Source: Oscheius dolichura (lineage: Eukaryota; Nematoda; Chromadorea; Rhabditida; Rhabditidae). From it: a DNA stretch of 64,000 nt. The stretch's first letter is position 1. Each line of letters begins with the position of its first letter. The DNA lies in the NCBI GenBank assembly GCA_932521035.1, contig OW051492.1, positions 8,928,001 through 8,992,000 of the forward strand, read 5' to 3'. Below the pieces are notes generated by a model that ran no database searches, had not been told where the DNA came from, and saw only the letters and a list, made by a program, of their open reading frames with translations. Shown here in pieces: positions 11,325 through 21,429 of this stretch. The position numbers and the translations under genes were made by a program.

Positions 11325-12223
11325 CTAATAACCAGGAGCAAGTCGAGCAGGTGGGCAATGGTCGCAGGCGCCGGGGGATCCGTTCTCTCCGGGTGCTCCT
11401 GGAGCTCCAGCTTGTCCCGGTGGTCCAGGAGGTCCTTTTTGTCCTGAAAACAACATTTTCTTCCATCTGTTACTGCTTGAAACCCACCAGCTTCTCCTGA
11501 GGGTCCAGTCTCCCCGGGGGTTCCATCCTGCCCGGGTGGGCCGGCCTTTCCTGGCAATCCTGGCGGTCCTGGCCGACCGGGGGCTCCGGGCTGGCCAGGA
11601 GGAGCTTCCGTTCCAGGGATGAGTTTACCCGGCTCTCCGGGAGATCCCCTCTGTCCGGGTTGGCCTGCTTGGCCGGGTGGGCCGGCCGGTCCCTCGGGTC
11701 CTTGAGGCCCAGCTGCTCCGTCATTTCCATTAGTTCCGGGATTTCCCGGCTGTCCATCAGGTCCGGGGGGTCCTGGCGGGCCGGGCATGCCGGGGGCCGC
11801 TTGGCAGGGGCACTGGGGCGGCACGGGCAGGAGACGATCGTGCAACTCCGCGTCAGGACCCGGAGGACCGGGTTCTCCCGGTCCCTCGCCGGGGGATCCG
11901 TCTTTTCCAGGCAGGCCGGGCTCTCCATCGGGTCCTGGGGGGCCCTGCTGGCAGGTACAGCACTCGGCCTCCGCTTGACGGGTGACACGCGTCAGGGTTC
12001 CCAGCGGGTCGGCGTCGTCCTCCGGCTCCATGTCGACCATTTCCCGCCACATGTCCCTGCTCCGGGACTTACAGTACTCCACCTCTCCCTGAACGGTGGC
12101 CTGAAGGGTCTGGACATAGTGGAAGACGAGGGGGAAGGTGATCAGGCAGGCGCTAACGGCCACGGTGGAAAAGACGACAGCGGCGAAAGCTATCCCCCGC
12201 AGGGAACCTTTCTTCTCGTCCAT
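11325..12223 (-). CDS. nematode cuticle collagen
   Basis: Two exons, 12223-11488 and 11443-11325, separated by a 44-bp GT-AG intron; 855 bp in frame, 284 residues. Residues 1-10 are basic (MDEKKGS). About residues 10-35 form the N-terminal membrane/signal-anchor segment ([20 protein letters not shown]) typical of cuticle collagens. A non-collagenous region with a charged cluster (KSRSRD) follows. Then come the cysteine pair-plus-one (CCTC) at the start of the Gly-X-Y part and a CPC interruption between triple-helical blocks. Long GPP/GQ-rich Gly-X-Y runs follow, and finally the C-terminal [13 protein letters not shown]. Such proteins are secreted by hypodermis, trimerise, and are cross-linked by disulfides and tyrosines into the cuticle. 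The subgroup cannot be fixed by eye. It is strongly GC-biased relative to neighbours, as expected for glycine/proline codons. Confidence 0.94.
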
Positions 12224-12377
12224 CTCTCTCTGAAAATAATTTGTACTCTTTGGGGTCCCGAGAGGAAATATGGAGGAAATATTAATGTTTATAGAAGATT
12301 AATAAGGGAAAGTGGGAGGCTGCAAGCCATGGCGCGGGGTTGGCGGGATGAACGGGAGGATACCAGCCCCAGCTCGT

Positions 12378-12385
12378 CTTATATG
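12378..12385 (-). promoter_or_regulatory. TATA box of the collagen gene
   Basis: The minus strand reads gcatataaga about 155 bp upstream of the collagen ATG, in an otherwise GC-rich stretch. TATA elements at this kind of position are usual for highly expressed, moult-cycling cuticle collagens. Confidence 0.5.
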
Positions 12386-12429
12386 CGGTCGCGACGGCGG
12401 AACGAAACACCGCCGCGAACATAGTTTTG

Positions 12430-13734
12430 GCTGGGAGAAAAAGGCCACCGAGGGGAGAGGGCAGAGCGGATGAGATGACGTCGACAGTGTTTTTTTATTA
12501 CGAAAACCCATGTAAACCCTTATTTCCCCTAACTATTCCCAATTCTGGGGCGAGGACAGGGCGAGGAGAGCCAGAATCGACCCTTTTTTTAAATTAGAGC
12601 AGTTTTAACCTTCATACCCGTTCTGAGGTCGACATAAACTCCAATTCCGTTAATTTATAGAAAAGTTCAGAGAGAAATGACCAGAAGAAGGCAAAGGGCA
12701 AGCCAAATGGCACCGCCTCGGTCAATTTTAACCCCAAAACGGAAAATCGGCGTCTTTCTAGGTTTAAAATCAAGTAGAGAACATATTAGAAGGCTGGAAA
12801 CAGTTTTAACTAATGGTAACTGAATATAGCCTCCTTTACCCCGCCCTGTTTCGTGAAAGGGCGCACCGAGGAAAGGAGTAGATAGAAGAGGAGCTGACTC
12901 ATCTGTTAATAAAAAAAATGGGAAGCTTGTTTCTCGCTTGTGGACAGTTTGAAGTACACTTCACACTCTGTTGAAGCCGTTTTCAGTGTAAAAATGATCC
13001 CTGGAAAGTTATCCTCGGCCGACCTTCCGGTTCCGAAGAGATTCCCCTTGGGATAGGGTCTGGATTAGGACTTCTTATCACTTCTTGGAAGGAGAAAAAG
13101 ACAATTATAAGTGATTCAAGAGATGTTTTTTGAGTCTAGAGAAGAAGTGGCAGTTGAATAGAGGGAGAGGGAGACGGCCGGGGATGAGACTAATAACACA
13201 ATCCGAGGGGATGCACTAGTCCTCGGCGACTGGTTTCTCAAGAACCATTTTTTCTCCTCTTCTCTTCTCACCCTATCTTTTCTGAACAGCTGAAAGGGTA
13301 GCAGCTTTCAAAAACTATGAAGTTGATGGCGGAGATGGGTAATTTTCGACTAATGTTGTCCTCCAATGGTTCTCATTTTGACTTTGAAGAAGCAGACGAA
13401 CTACTGGTAGAAATCTAACCTATTAGTACTGTCGGATCAATTTTTTCAGAGAGTATAGACCACAAGGAACAACATGCTGCTTTCGTTTTTCCTATAGATC
13501 CTTATTTTAGGTGTTTAGCTCTCCCAAGAAGGTTGAAGAGCGCCGCCGCAGTCATTAACACCGCGGCGGTCGAAACTTCCATCCATTGGTACCCAAAAAA
13601 TCCAATCTTCAATATTCTACCGAAGCAGTTTTGAACGAGAACCTTCTGAGCATTCTGGCAATATCAAAATCTTCATAAAATCACTATTTTTAAAAAGAGA
13701 AACTCAAAGAATACTTGTGGTTTGACAGGAATGT
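12430..13734. other. intergenic, nothing recognised
   Basis: No frame with convincing splice sites or protein family. The only local structure noted is a GC-rich inverted repeat (ccgccgc at 13543-13549 and gcggcgg at 13563-13569). Confidence 0.5.
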
Positions 13735-13830
13735 ACAAAAAGAGGGCGATAATGGAAGAATCGAACCACTGCACTCTTAAAGAATTTGAAACAAGGGTCT
13801 TTTCATGCAGCCATTTTCCCCTTTTTGTTA
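13735..13830 (-). repeat. tRNA-like (SINE-like) element
   Basis: On the minus strand an A-box-like TGGCTGCATG (near 13818-13827) is followed about 55 nt later by ggttcgattc (near 13755-13766). The second matches the B-box consensus GGTTCRANNCC except for its last base. A CTCTTTTT pol III-type stop follows. The acceptor ends do not pair, so it is not a functional tRNA. It is best described as a tRNA-derived repeat. Confidence 0.4.
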
Positions 13831-13876
13831 ATTCGTTTACGAATTTTTATGGAAATTTCGTGACAAAAAGACTTTT

Positions 13877-14190
13877 TGAGGCTAAAAGAGTGTGATTCCT
13901 CCAAATTACTACGAATAGGTCCCACCCCGAAAACATTTTACAAGCAAAAGCAAAAAAATACCAAATAGATAAAGCAAAAGATATTAGCCCAGAAAAGAAA
14001 TCGAACCGTTCACTTCTGGATTGGGATCCCACCACGAATTGGTCCCGCAACGAAAAGTATTATGGAGACGTGCAAAAATACTAGATAGACAAAGCAAAAG
14101 AAGTTGATCGAAGGAGGAACCGAACCCTCGACCTCCCGATTGGGGTCCCGCAGCGAAAAACACGCCTCTTCGAACAGCCATAACGGCAGG
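13877..14190 (-). repeat. tandem tRNA-like repeat units, about 120 bp each
   Basis: Read on the minus strand, three head-to-tail units share: tgcgggacc, a variable 25-30 nt, a T-arm/B-box-like stretch (gggttcggttcctcc near 14112-14126; cggttcgatttct near 14000), and then a tail cttttgctttgtctatctag-like before the next unit. The first unit also has a TGGCTGTTCGAAG A-box-like segment exactly 54 nt before its B box, a normal tRNA spacing. The third unit (about 13877-13935) is degenerate. The same body and tail occur at 62789-62885 beside the satellite. A tRNA-derived SINE family is the likeliest reading. Confidence 0.5.
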
Positions 14191-14289
14191 AGGAATTCCC
14201 GGTTATTTAGGACTAAAAAAGCCCTATTTATAACAGGTACTCCTTTCTCTCGTGGATATCCCCCAACTTCCGGAGATTTCCCGTCTCCA

Positions 14290-14530
14290 GCGCCCGTAGA
14301 AGCCGTCTCCAGCTGATGGCTCTCTCCGCCTGGCAGGGTGGGGTCTGCCTGGCTCGGTACACGATAGTTCAATCCCCTGCAACAAAGTCAGCTTCATTTT
14401 TATCCAAAACAGTTACAAAGCTGTGACGCCTTTGTCTTGCCGAGAGTTTTCGGATGCAGGGGGATTGGATTATCATGCACCGAGCCGTCTGTCTAACACG
14501 TTCACCTTGGCCAAAGCTCCGGGATGGAGA
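14290..14530. repeat. inverted pair of tRNA-like elements
   Basis: Plus strand near 14351-14383 reads ggctcggtacacgatagttc then aatcccctgcaac. The minus strand at about 14490-14455 reads ggctcggtgcatgataatcc then aatccccctgcatc. These are the same element in opposite orientations about 70 bp apart. The minus-strand copy has a good A-box-like TGGCCAAGGTG (near 14503-14513) upstream. The pair could fold into a long hairpin. The plus copy begins with cgcccgtagaagccgtctcc, related to motifs at 6.23 and 26.95 kb. Confidence 0.45.
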
Positions 14531-15619
14531 TGATCCATCAATTGACAGGAGAGGATACATCATTTCCCAGTTCAATCAGACAAATTTCAAGGACTTCAAG
14601 GACCACAAGGTGAAGATCCTGAATTAGACGTGATTACAAGAGAAAAAGGAGAGGAAAAGACCCAGAGGTTTTTTGTTTTACTTTTTGCTTCTAACACGGT
14701 TTTTTGGCTGTTTTCTTACATTTTTACCCATGCTTCTGCTATATGATACTCAAAGGACTCTCGGAGGATCGGTTTGCTAACGGTTAGTTCACACCTTGAT
14801 ACTTCGCCGCCTGATACACCTTCCTAACGGATGTACTGCTGCTCCTCATGTAGAGCATTACTAAAGATGGAGCCTATAGCATTCGAACGTATCAGAGCAA
14901 GAAGAAATGGAAAAGAAAAGGAAAAACCAAGAAGAATCCGAATTTGCCAGCTGAAAATGGATTTTTTCGTTAATTTTGTTCTCTTACCGTGTAATACCCA
15001 TTTTTCTTCTTTCTAACAACAATAACCGAACTAATAAACATCTTATACTCAATAAAAACATGAAAAAGTGAAAAAGAAGCAGAAAAAAAACGTAGCGCGA
15101 GCGTGAATAATTTAAAGGACTGGGAAAAGGTCCCGTAGCCGGAAAACCCGAGATTGGAAACGGATTATATGTTGATTATCATTTTTCGCGGGTCGTGTTT
15201 TTCGTTAGCTTCCTTTTTTTTGAGCAATTCATCGACAAATTTATTTATTTCTTTACTTTTTCCTGTACTCGTTTTCTCAGCACTATTTTTGTTGTAAAAA
15301 TAACTACATTGGATAGCGCTTATTTTACCGTATCACGGAACATGTAGCGTTTGATACTAGCGCTAAAAAAGCAATAACAACGCAGCAAACGAATCTTAAA
15401 TAGAATTTGAAGAATTCCTTTTGATTCTCATATTGCTTTTGCTTCTACTTATTTTACACATAGAGTAGCATGTTAGCAATATTTTATAACGGTTACAGAA
15501 AGAAAATAGAAGAAAAGTGAACCTAATTAGCATGTTGCATGTCGCTTGTGATTTTCGTCATTATTCCATTTCCATTGTTTGCTGTATTGCTTTCTATTGC
15601 TGTTCTACTATTTCTATTT
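14531..15619. other. intergenic, AT-rich, nothing recognised
   Basis: Short open frames only, no family resemblance, no RNA gene seen. Confidence 0.5.
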
Positions 15620-15625
15620 TGTTAA

Positions 15626-15931
15626 ATGACAGGAAACAACAAGAATTACGGTAATATTTCGAAGGTTTACACGTTGGATGAGGAAGAAACGGTTCAGAAC
15701 CGTCAAAATTCGCTTGTAAAAATCGTGTCAAAGGTCGAAAGTGAAGTTGTCGACAGAAAGTTGTCATTCAGCTCTTTTTGTCTGGCTGTTGCGTGTGCTT
15801 TTCTATTTTTGTGTCCTTTTTATTTGCCTGCTATTCGTGCTGCTTCAATTTCTGTCGGTAGACGCTGTTCTCCGTCATTTATTGACCACCACGGCTCTCT
15901 CCTTTCCTCTCTTGTCTTCGTCTCGGTTTAA
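15626..15931 (+). CDS. possible upstream exon, low confidence
   Basis: An ATG-started frame of 101 codons beginning MTGNNKNYGNISKVYTLDEE, followed by a strongly hydrophobic, phenylalanine/leucine/cysteine-rich part (FCLAVACAFLFLCPFYLP). It lies about 290 bp before the first clear exon of the gene that starts at 16220 and could provide its missing N-terminus through a splice after about codon 40. No decisive donor was identified and it may be chance. Confidence 0.2.
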   Translation: MTGNNKNYGNISKVYTLDEEETVQNRQNSLVKIVSKVESEVVDRKLSFSSFCLAVACAFLFLCPFYLPAIRAASISVGRRCSPSFIDHHGSLLSSLVFVSV

Positions 15932-16219
15932 TCTCGTCTCGTTTTCAGTTACTTTCGGAGGTTAGCTGTCCTGTTCCTCTATGTGCTTCTGGTCTCCTGT
16001 TTTTTTGCCGTTCTTATAAGTACGTTTATTCACCTTCACTTTCTGTTCTTTTCGGTCTTTTAACCAGCCAAAATAGCGCTTTTTAAGCCAGTGAAATCAA
16101 CGGCCGACTGCCAAATTTCCCTATCCCGGGAGTCCCGCGTTTACGGCCTATCCCCGCTCGCAAAACCCAGCTAATTTTATTTCATTATTTTAGTGGAGAA
16201 CCACAACTTCAACTAACAG

Positions 16220-19200
16220 TTAAAGAAGCTCGATACGGCCATTGAGGAGGAGCGGAAAGCTTCCATCGCTGCCCAACAAGCTGCACAAGTCACTATGGAG
16301 TCCGCTGAGCGGTTGAGGGAAGCTGCACAAGTTAATATGGAGTCCGCTGAGCGGTTGAGGGAAGCTGCTGGCCAGCTTCTCCGTGTTGCTGACCATCATA
16401 AGGAATGCGCCGATCTTAGCCGGCAACAACAGAAGATCCTCCAGAACCTGATGGAGGCTAAAAGCAATGGTGAGATATTGCTTTTATTTTGTTTTTCTGT
16501 AGTGAACCCCCCTTTTCCCACCATTTTTCGTCGTCTTTTCCCCTTGTGGGCTTAAAAATGGCCCAAAATGAGAGTCTTCAGCTTCTTTTTGAATATAAGA
16601 TCGGAGAATTCAAACCTTGGGGAGATTATTTTGGATACGGTTTGAAGAAAAGGAGCCAGACAGCCAGGAAAACGGCTCGAGAAGACGGTTGGGAACGTTT
16701 TTTGCCGCCGTTCCCCTCTGTCGGCTCTGAAATTGAACCAGAATGCCAATTTTAGCTTTCTTTTTGAATATTAGACCGGGGAAAACCAATGGTAAATATC
16801 TTTTTTTACAGATGAAGAATTTAACGCGGCTTTTTTGGACGAAAATCACAACGACCAGCACTTGTTGGCCACGGCTGCTACTTCGTCGGCAACTGCGGCG
16901 TCTGAACCGAGGACTCCAGCCGGTAAGTTCTGTCAAATCAAAAAAGTAGTAGCGAAATCGTTCTTCTTGATTAATTTTTGAAGAAGATGGAGAAAACGTC
17001 GAGGGAAACCCCTCAAAAGCCGTCGTGGCCCCTTTTGACCATCCTCTTCTCTTTCTGGACTCTGAAAATGAGCCAGAATCAGAATTTGAACCTCCATTAT
17101 GTAGAAAAATCACCTGAGAATCGCTTGGGCCCTGTTTTTCTAAGAGTAAAACAGCTAAACATATGGTGGGAATACACCAGTAACATCGAATTTTTTCAGG
17201 CAGCACCCCGCCTACGGAGATTCCGGACATCACGGTCGACGTCGACGATATGGATGAGTTCCTGGGTGAGGAAGACACGCAGCCGGACAGGAGCCCCATT
17301 CGTAAGTAACTTTGAATTCAAACACAATTTTGAGTGAATTCCTCGCTTGGAAAACTTGAAAACCCTGCTTTTGATTGAATTCGCCTAGTTCGCTTTCCGT
17401 CCATTTTGTCAGCTGACCGTTTTCCCGGCGTTTCTAGCATTTTAACTCGCCTTTCGAGCCATTCAGCGCGGTTTTTGTCTTCAATAAGCATTGAAATACG
17501 TGAAAATCCAATAGAAACCCTCTTCTAATACCGTATTTTGCAGCTGTAGCCGAAGATGACGGTTCCTTGGAAGACGGAGTAAATGGCACGATTGTCCAAG
17601 AAGGTGGTGGTGAACGACCGACTGGTCCTCCTCAAAGTAGGTATTTTCCGTCTTTTGTGGGGGTCTAGAAGCCTTTTTGGAACTGGGAGTGAACGGAAAA
17701 ATGAGAAGAAAAGGGAAAAAAGAGGCAATCCCCCGACTGGAAGGGCCATTTGCCGTTTTTTGGAAGGGAGAGACTCCTTGCGGCCGTTTTTCCATTTGAA
17801 ACGGTCTCTACCTTTTAATGAATACTCCTTTTCAGTTATTGATCCCGCTGAGCCTGCCGCTGCTACCGGACTGATTCCCGGAGCAGCAGCTGAACCGCCT
17901 GCCGCTGTTACCGGACTGATTCCCGGAGCAGCAACTGAACCACCTGCCAGAACTGAAGAAGCTCCCCTCGTCCCTCGTCAAGCGGCACCTCTTGCAGAAC
18001 GACAAGTCGTTCCCATCGGTAGGTCTTTGCTGCCTTCTCGGGGGGACTTGAAGACTTATTGGAGTGGAATGGGAGGGAAAATAGAGAGGAAAAGGGGAAA
18101 GTGATTAAAAAAACCGACTGGAAGGGTCGTCTGGCCGTTTCTGGAAGGGGAGGGCACTCTTTCCCGGCCTCTCCCATTTGAAGTTGTTTCTGCCGTTTAA
18201 TGAAGCCTCTTTTTCAGTTACGGATGCTGTTCAAGCACCTCCTACCGTCCAGGAAGAAGTTGAAGTGGAGATGGCCCCTCATCCAGCTGTTCCAACAATT
18301 CATCCGGATGGAGTGGATCCGTTCGTTGATCCTGCGACTGGAGAACGGGAAGAACAGCGGCGGCCAGCTGGTGCTGCGGAATTCGGTAAGTATTGCTGGT
18401 CTTTTCGGGGTAGAAAGTCTTTGTGGAGGGGGAACTGGATGAAAATGGGGTGGAATAGGGAAAAATAGCACAGAATTTCGATTGGGAAGGCCTTGTGGTC
18501 ATTGTTTGGAAGGTGGAGAGGGATTCCCCTCGGCTTACAGCTTCTTTTCATTCAGAAAAGTCTCCAGACTCAAAAACATATAAACAATCCTTTTCAGCTC
18601 TTGTACCTCAACGTATGCCGCCTGCAGGCGACTTGGATCGCAGATATCCCGTGCGGGTAAGTCCCTGTTAATATCTTATATAACGATTTTTCAGACGCTC
18701 ACAGTTTTCCATGTGATATTCCCAATGTTGGTCTACATTGGAGACTCATGGACACAATTGCACGCCAAGTTCGACAACCACAACATGCCATACTGGCTAC
18801 TCTTTGCTGAAGCAAATGTTGGGAAGTGGCGTACTACATCGTCTAAAAGGGCGCTGTTAGATATTGGGCTAAACAGCCTTACTCTTGGTCGTGCTGGTTT
18901 TTTGGAAGCTATGGACCCCACGGTATTCCTTTATATTTTACTTTTTCATAGGTTTTTTTAGAAAGAAAACGGACGTCTATCTGTCTTGCTAAGAAGAAAA
19001 GAAATTAATGCCGGGGAGCCAAGGCCTATCTGGAATACTATTAGAGCAGAAGAGTGGGAAAGCACTCGGTGCGAAATACAGCTGATCAAAATCTGTGACG
19101 CCATAGAAGTCGATCGCAGCGTTCCAGGCCAGCTGAAAATCAGTAACTCTGGATTGATTCCTGCGGTCGTGCTTCCCGATCAACATGCTATCATCCAGGA

Positions 19201-19369
19201 CGACAGAACCAATACAATCCTAGAAGTCGGAGTCTCTCTCCTACTACGGCTCAAGGAGAACGTTATGGATATTGACACGGCGGCCATCGTAATCTTCAAG
19301 CAGCTTGGAATGGCTGAAGACGCCAGACACATAATCTCCTGTGGCCCCAAACGAGTTCGGCGAAAATGA
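16220..19369 (+). CDS. unrecognised modular protein, nine exons
   Basis: Exons 16220-16469, 16812-16922, 17200-17301, 17544-17636, 17836-18018, 18218-18385, 18598-18656, 18695-18922 and 18962-19369 sum to an in-frame 1,602 bp, 533 residues; the initiating exon is not identified. Residues 1-83 are a helical coiled coil with a near-perfect internal duplication of a 15-residue module (MESAERLREAAQVN-type). The middle (about 84-310) is low-complexity: acidic, then Pro/Ala/Glu-rich with a repeated TGLIPGAA. The C-terminal 212 residues look globular and hydrophobic (PMLVYIGDSW, NMPYWLLFAEANVGKW, VGVSLLLRLKENV), ending in basic KRVRRK. No known domain was recognised. Five consecutive middle exons are all phase 1-1 multiples of three, so each could be skipped or duplicated without frameshift. 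AATAAA motifs follow the stop near 19399-19408. Confidence 0.72.
16500..18597 (+). repeat. duplicated introns in the 16-19 kb gene
   Basis: Three introns (17637-17835, 18019-18217, 18386-18597) share a layout and sequence: a donor of gtagg/gtaag type, a ggaa/ggga-rich block, a gactggaagggcc-like or gattgggaaggcc segment, cttttgaatactcct-like text and a TTTTCAG acceptor. The first two are nearly the same length (199 bp each). A second set lies in the earlier introns: ggctctgaaattgaaccaga near 16722, gactctgaaaatgagccaga near 17057 and gcttaaaaatggcccaaaat near 16549. Confidence 0.65.
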
Positions 19370-19423
19370 AAAACTTTTTATATTTGTAAAATATAGTATA
19401 ATAAATAAACGTATTTGTGAACT

Positions 19424-20295
19424 GCTATTCATTGATAGAAACAAGCCACGAAAAATGGGCAACAGCTTTTTGTAGACTACAGCTGCAACAGCTAATGAAC
19501 CCTGGAAAATTATTCTCATAAAAACAAACAATATTACGTTACCTGCATTTTTTGGATATGCTCCTTTATTCTTTTAGACGTTCCAACAATTTCAGTGTAT
19601 CTTTCTAATTTATCGAATAATTCGAGGATACTGAAATTAAACAGAGTTACGGCATTGTTAAACAAGCGAACCTTACACCTGAAGCTCTTTGAATATTCAA
19701 AAATGAGAAGATGTATTGCTTGTCCAGTCCAGGTCGCTTCTTTATCATCGCAAGGTAGATTGAGCAGGCAACCCACGCCTTATAATTACCCTAAATATAA
19801 TTTGTGCATAAAAGTCAAAATTAATAAAAATTGAATAAAGTAAATACTAACCTCCATAACAACTTGTCGCGATGCATCAGTAAACTGTGACCAAGCGAAA
19901 TTTAATAAATAATCCAAAGCGTGCTCATTTGTTTCGTCCGTTGGTATACTATTGAATATATCCAAAAACTCGTCGCTTGGTGGTCCATTCTGCAATTTAC
20001 AATAATAAACTTAGACCATATTCAACCATACTCATAGAAATATGTCATACTCACCGTCGTCGCCTATTGCAACCATTTTTTCACTCAGTTGTTCTTCTTC
20101 TTCATCTTCTGGAGTTAGTTGAAGAGCATATTCCTAAAAAAAGATATACATTGTAATTCTAAAGACAATGTAAATTGATTGTTAGCATAAAAAACAAGAA
20201 CTAACCTGATCTTGTTCCTCAATAGTTTCAATGCTTTCAATTCTCTCAAAATTTTCCATAGTTCCTGGCTTTTCTTCTTCATGGGTGGCAGCCAT
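19424..20295 (-). pseudogene. truncated duplicate of the 5' end of the lin-35/Rb gene
   Basis: Nearly identical to 24317-25208 on the same strand (offset 4,895 bp through most of it). It covers the ATG (20295-20293), the acidic N-terminal exon and the exons with SDEFLDIFNSIP, WVACSIYLAMIKKRPGLDK and FRGLF, then stops at a sharp breakpoint after NSSS. No frameshift or internal stop was noticed. The first exon is shorter than the parent's because the parent has an extra IETIET-type repeat. A few silent and replacement changes separate the copies. It lacks pocket A and B, so it cannot make a working Rb-family repressor; if expressed it would give only an N-terminal fragment, reading past the breakpoint into unrelated sequence. 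Confidence 0.85.
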
Positions 20296-20309
20296 TGTAT
20301 CTGTCGGCT

Positions 20310-21429
20310 CTAAAATAGGTTACTATATAGTGAAACTACAAAAAATGACATAAAACAGCAACAAAAAGAAGAAACAACGAAGTTGTATTAGGGGAGAAGT
20401 GTCGTCGTCGTACTGTCGCCGATGGTGCGCCGCTTATCGTGCCGGGTCCCCCGAGTACACACGGCGCCGTATTACGGGGGCACAGACGATTCCGCAGCAT
20501 CGAATCATCGATCTATACATATTTCATTTCTTTCTGTCAACTGTATCATTCGATCATGATGTTCCTAAGATTTTGCAGTTTTGTGCGTACAAACACAGTT
20601 CGAAGAAGCAGAGCGAATATTTTTCGTTAGAATATTTTATTTTCGATGGTTCGCCTAATCACTTTTCCTCACTTCACTCGTGTTTTCTATTTTTATCAAC
20701 CACTGCTTCGTTATTGTTGCTCACAGTGGTTTCTTTACAAGTGTACATTTTTATTCTTCAGACAGGAAACGTTCGTCCGATTAGCAGCTCTTCTTCTATA
20801 GATCGTTATAGAAAACTGTTGTGTATTCACGTATGTGAAATACAAACAGAAATAAGTGTGCGGCGGAGACTTCAATGTAGAACGGGGGTTCTATTAGTGC
20901 TTACAGTATGACTAAAATCGCTGCAGTTTTGACAGGAGTTTTGCACAGTGCGCTTCTACTGTACGTGTTGAATTTCAAACACCATATTGGGGGTTTATAA
21001 ATAGAGAGGAACGCACGTTTCTCGAAGGCATGCAGATTTTACTCAACGTTATCACGAGGTGCGCATATCGTGCTGGAAATTCCTTGTTGGAAAGGAAAGA
21101 ACAACAGCCCGATGCAGTTACTACGATCCACCGAAAAGCGATCTGTCCAATTTTATACTCCCAATCGAACTGAAAGCTCAGATTCTTAGGAGAAAATGAT
21201 AGGACGATCATATTCTTTCGGCAAACTGGGTGAGATATTTTGTGACAAACAGGCGGGCAAGCGCCTAGCGGTCGCATAATTAGACGTTACGGGAATTTAT
21301 CAATGAACATTTTAATTATAACTGTTGTCGAGGAACAAATAAAGAAAAGAAGTAGTAAACAAAATTTTAATTCAAAAAATGTCTTGTTTTGTCTTACTAC
21401 GTAATATCAAAATCATATACACTTTAGAC
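20310..21429. other. intergenic between the partial and full Rb-family copies
   Basis: No gene recognised. A GC-rich patch at about 20400-20500 gives a plus-strand open frame without family resemblance. A minus-strand frame (20975-21277) also has no recognisable content. The right end is the 3' UTR of the Rb-family gene. Confidence 0.45.

Noticed and set aside
11660-12424. 254-codon plus-strand frame across the collagen gene
   Set aside because: It is the antisense shadow of the Gly-X-Y coding exon; the collagen on the minus strand has the correct N-terminal anchor, cysteines, intron and C-terminus.
14110-14190. Functional tRNA gene
   Set aside because: A/B-box spacing is good, but acceptor and anticodon stems do not pair properly and the unit is tandemly repeated with decay. 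It is treated as a tRNA-like repeat.
20399-20911. 170-codon plus-strand frame between the Rb-family copies
   Set aside because: No recognisable domain, no supporting splice signals, and composition like the surrounding intergenic DNA.
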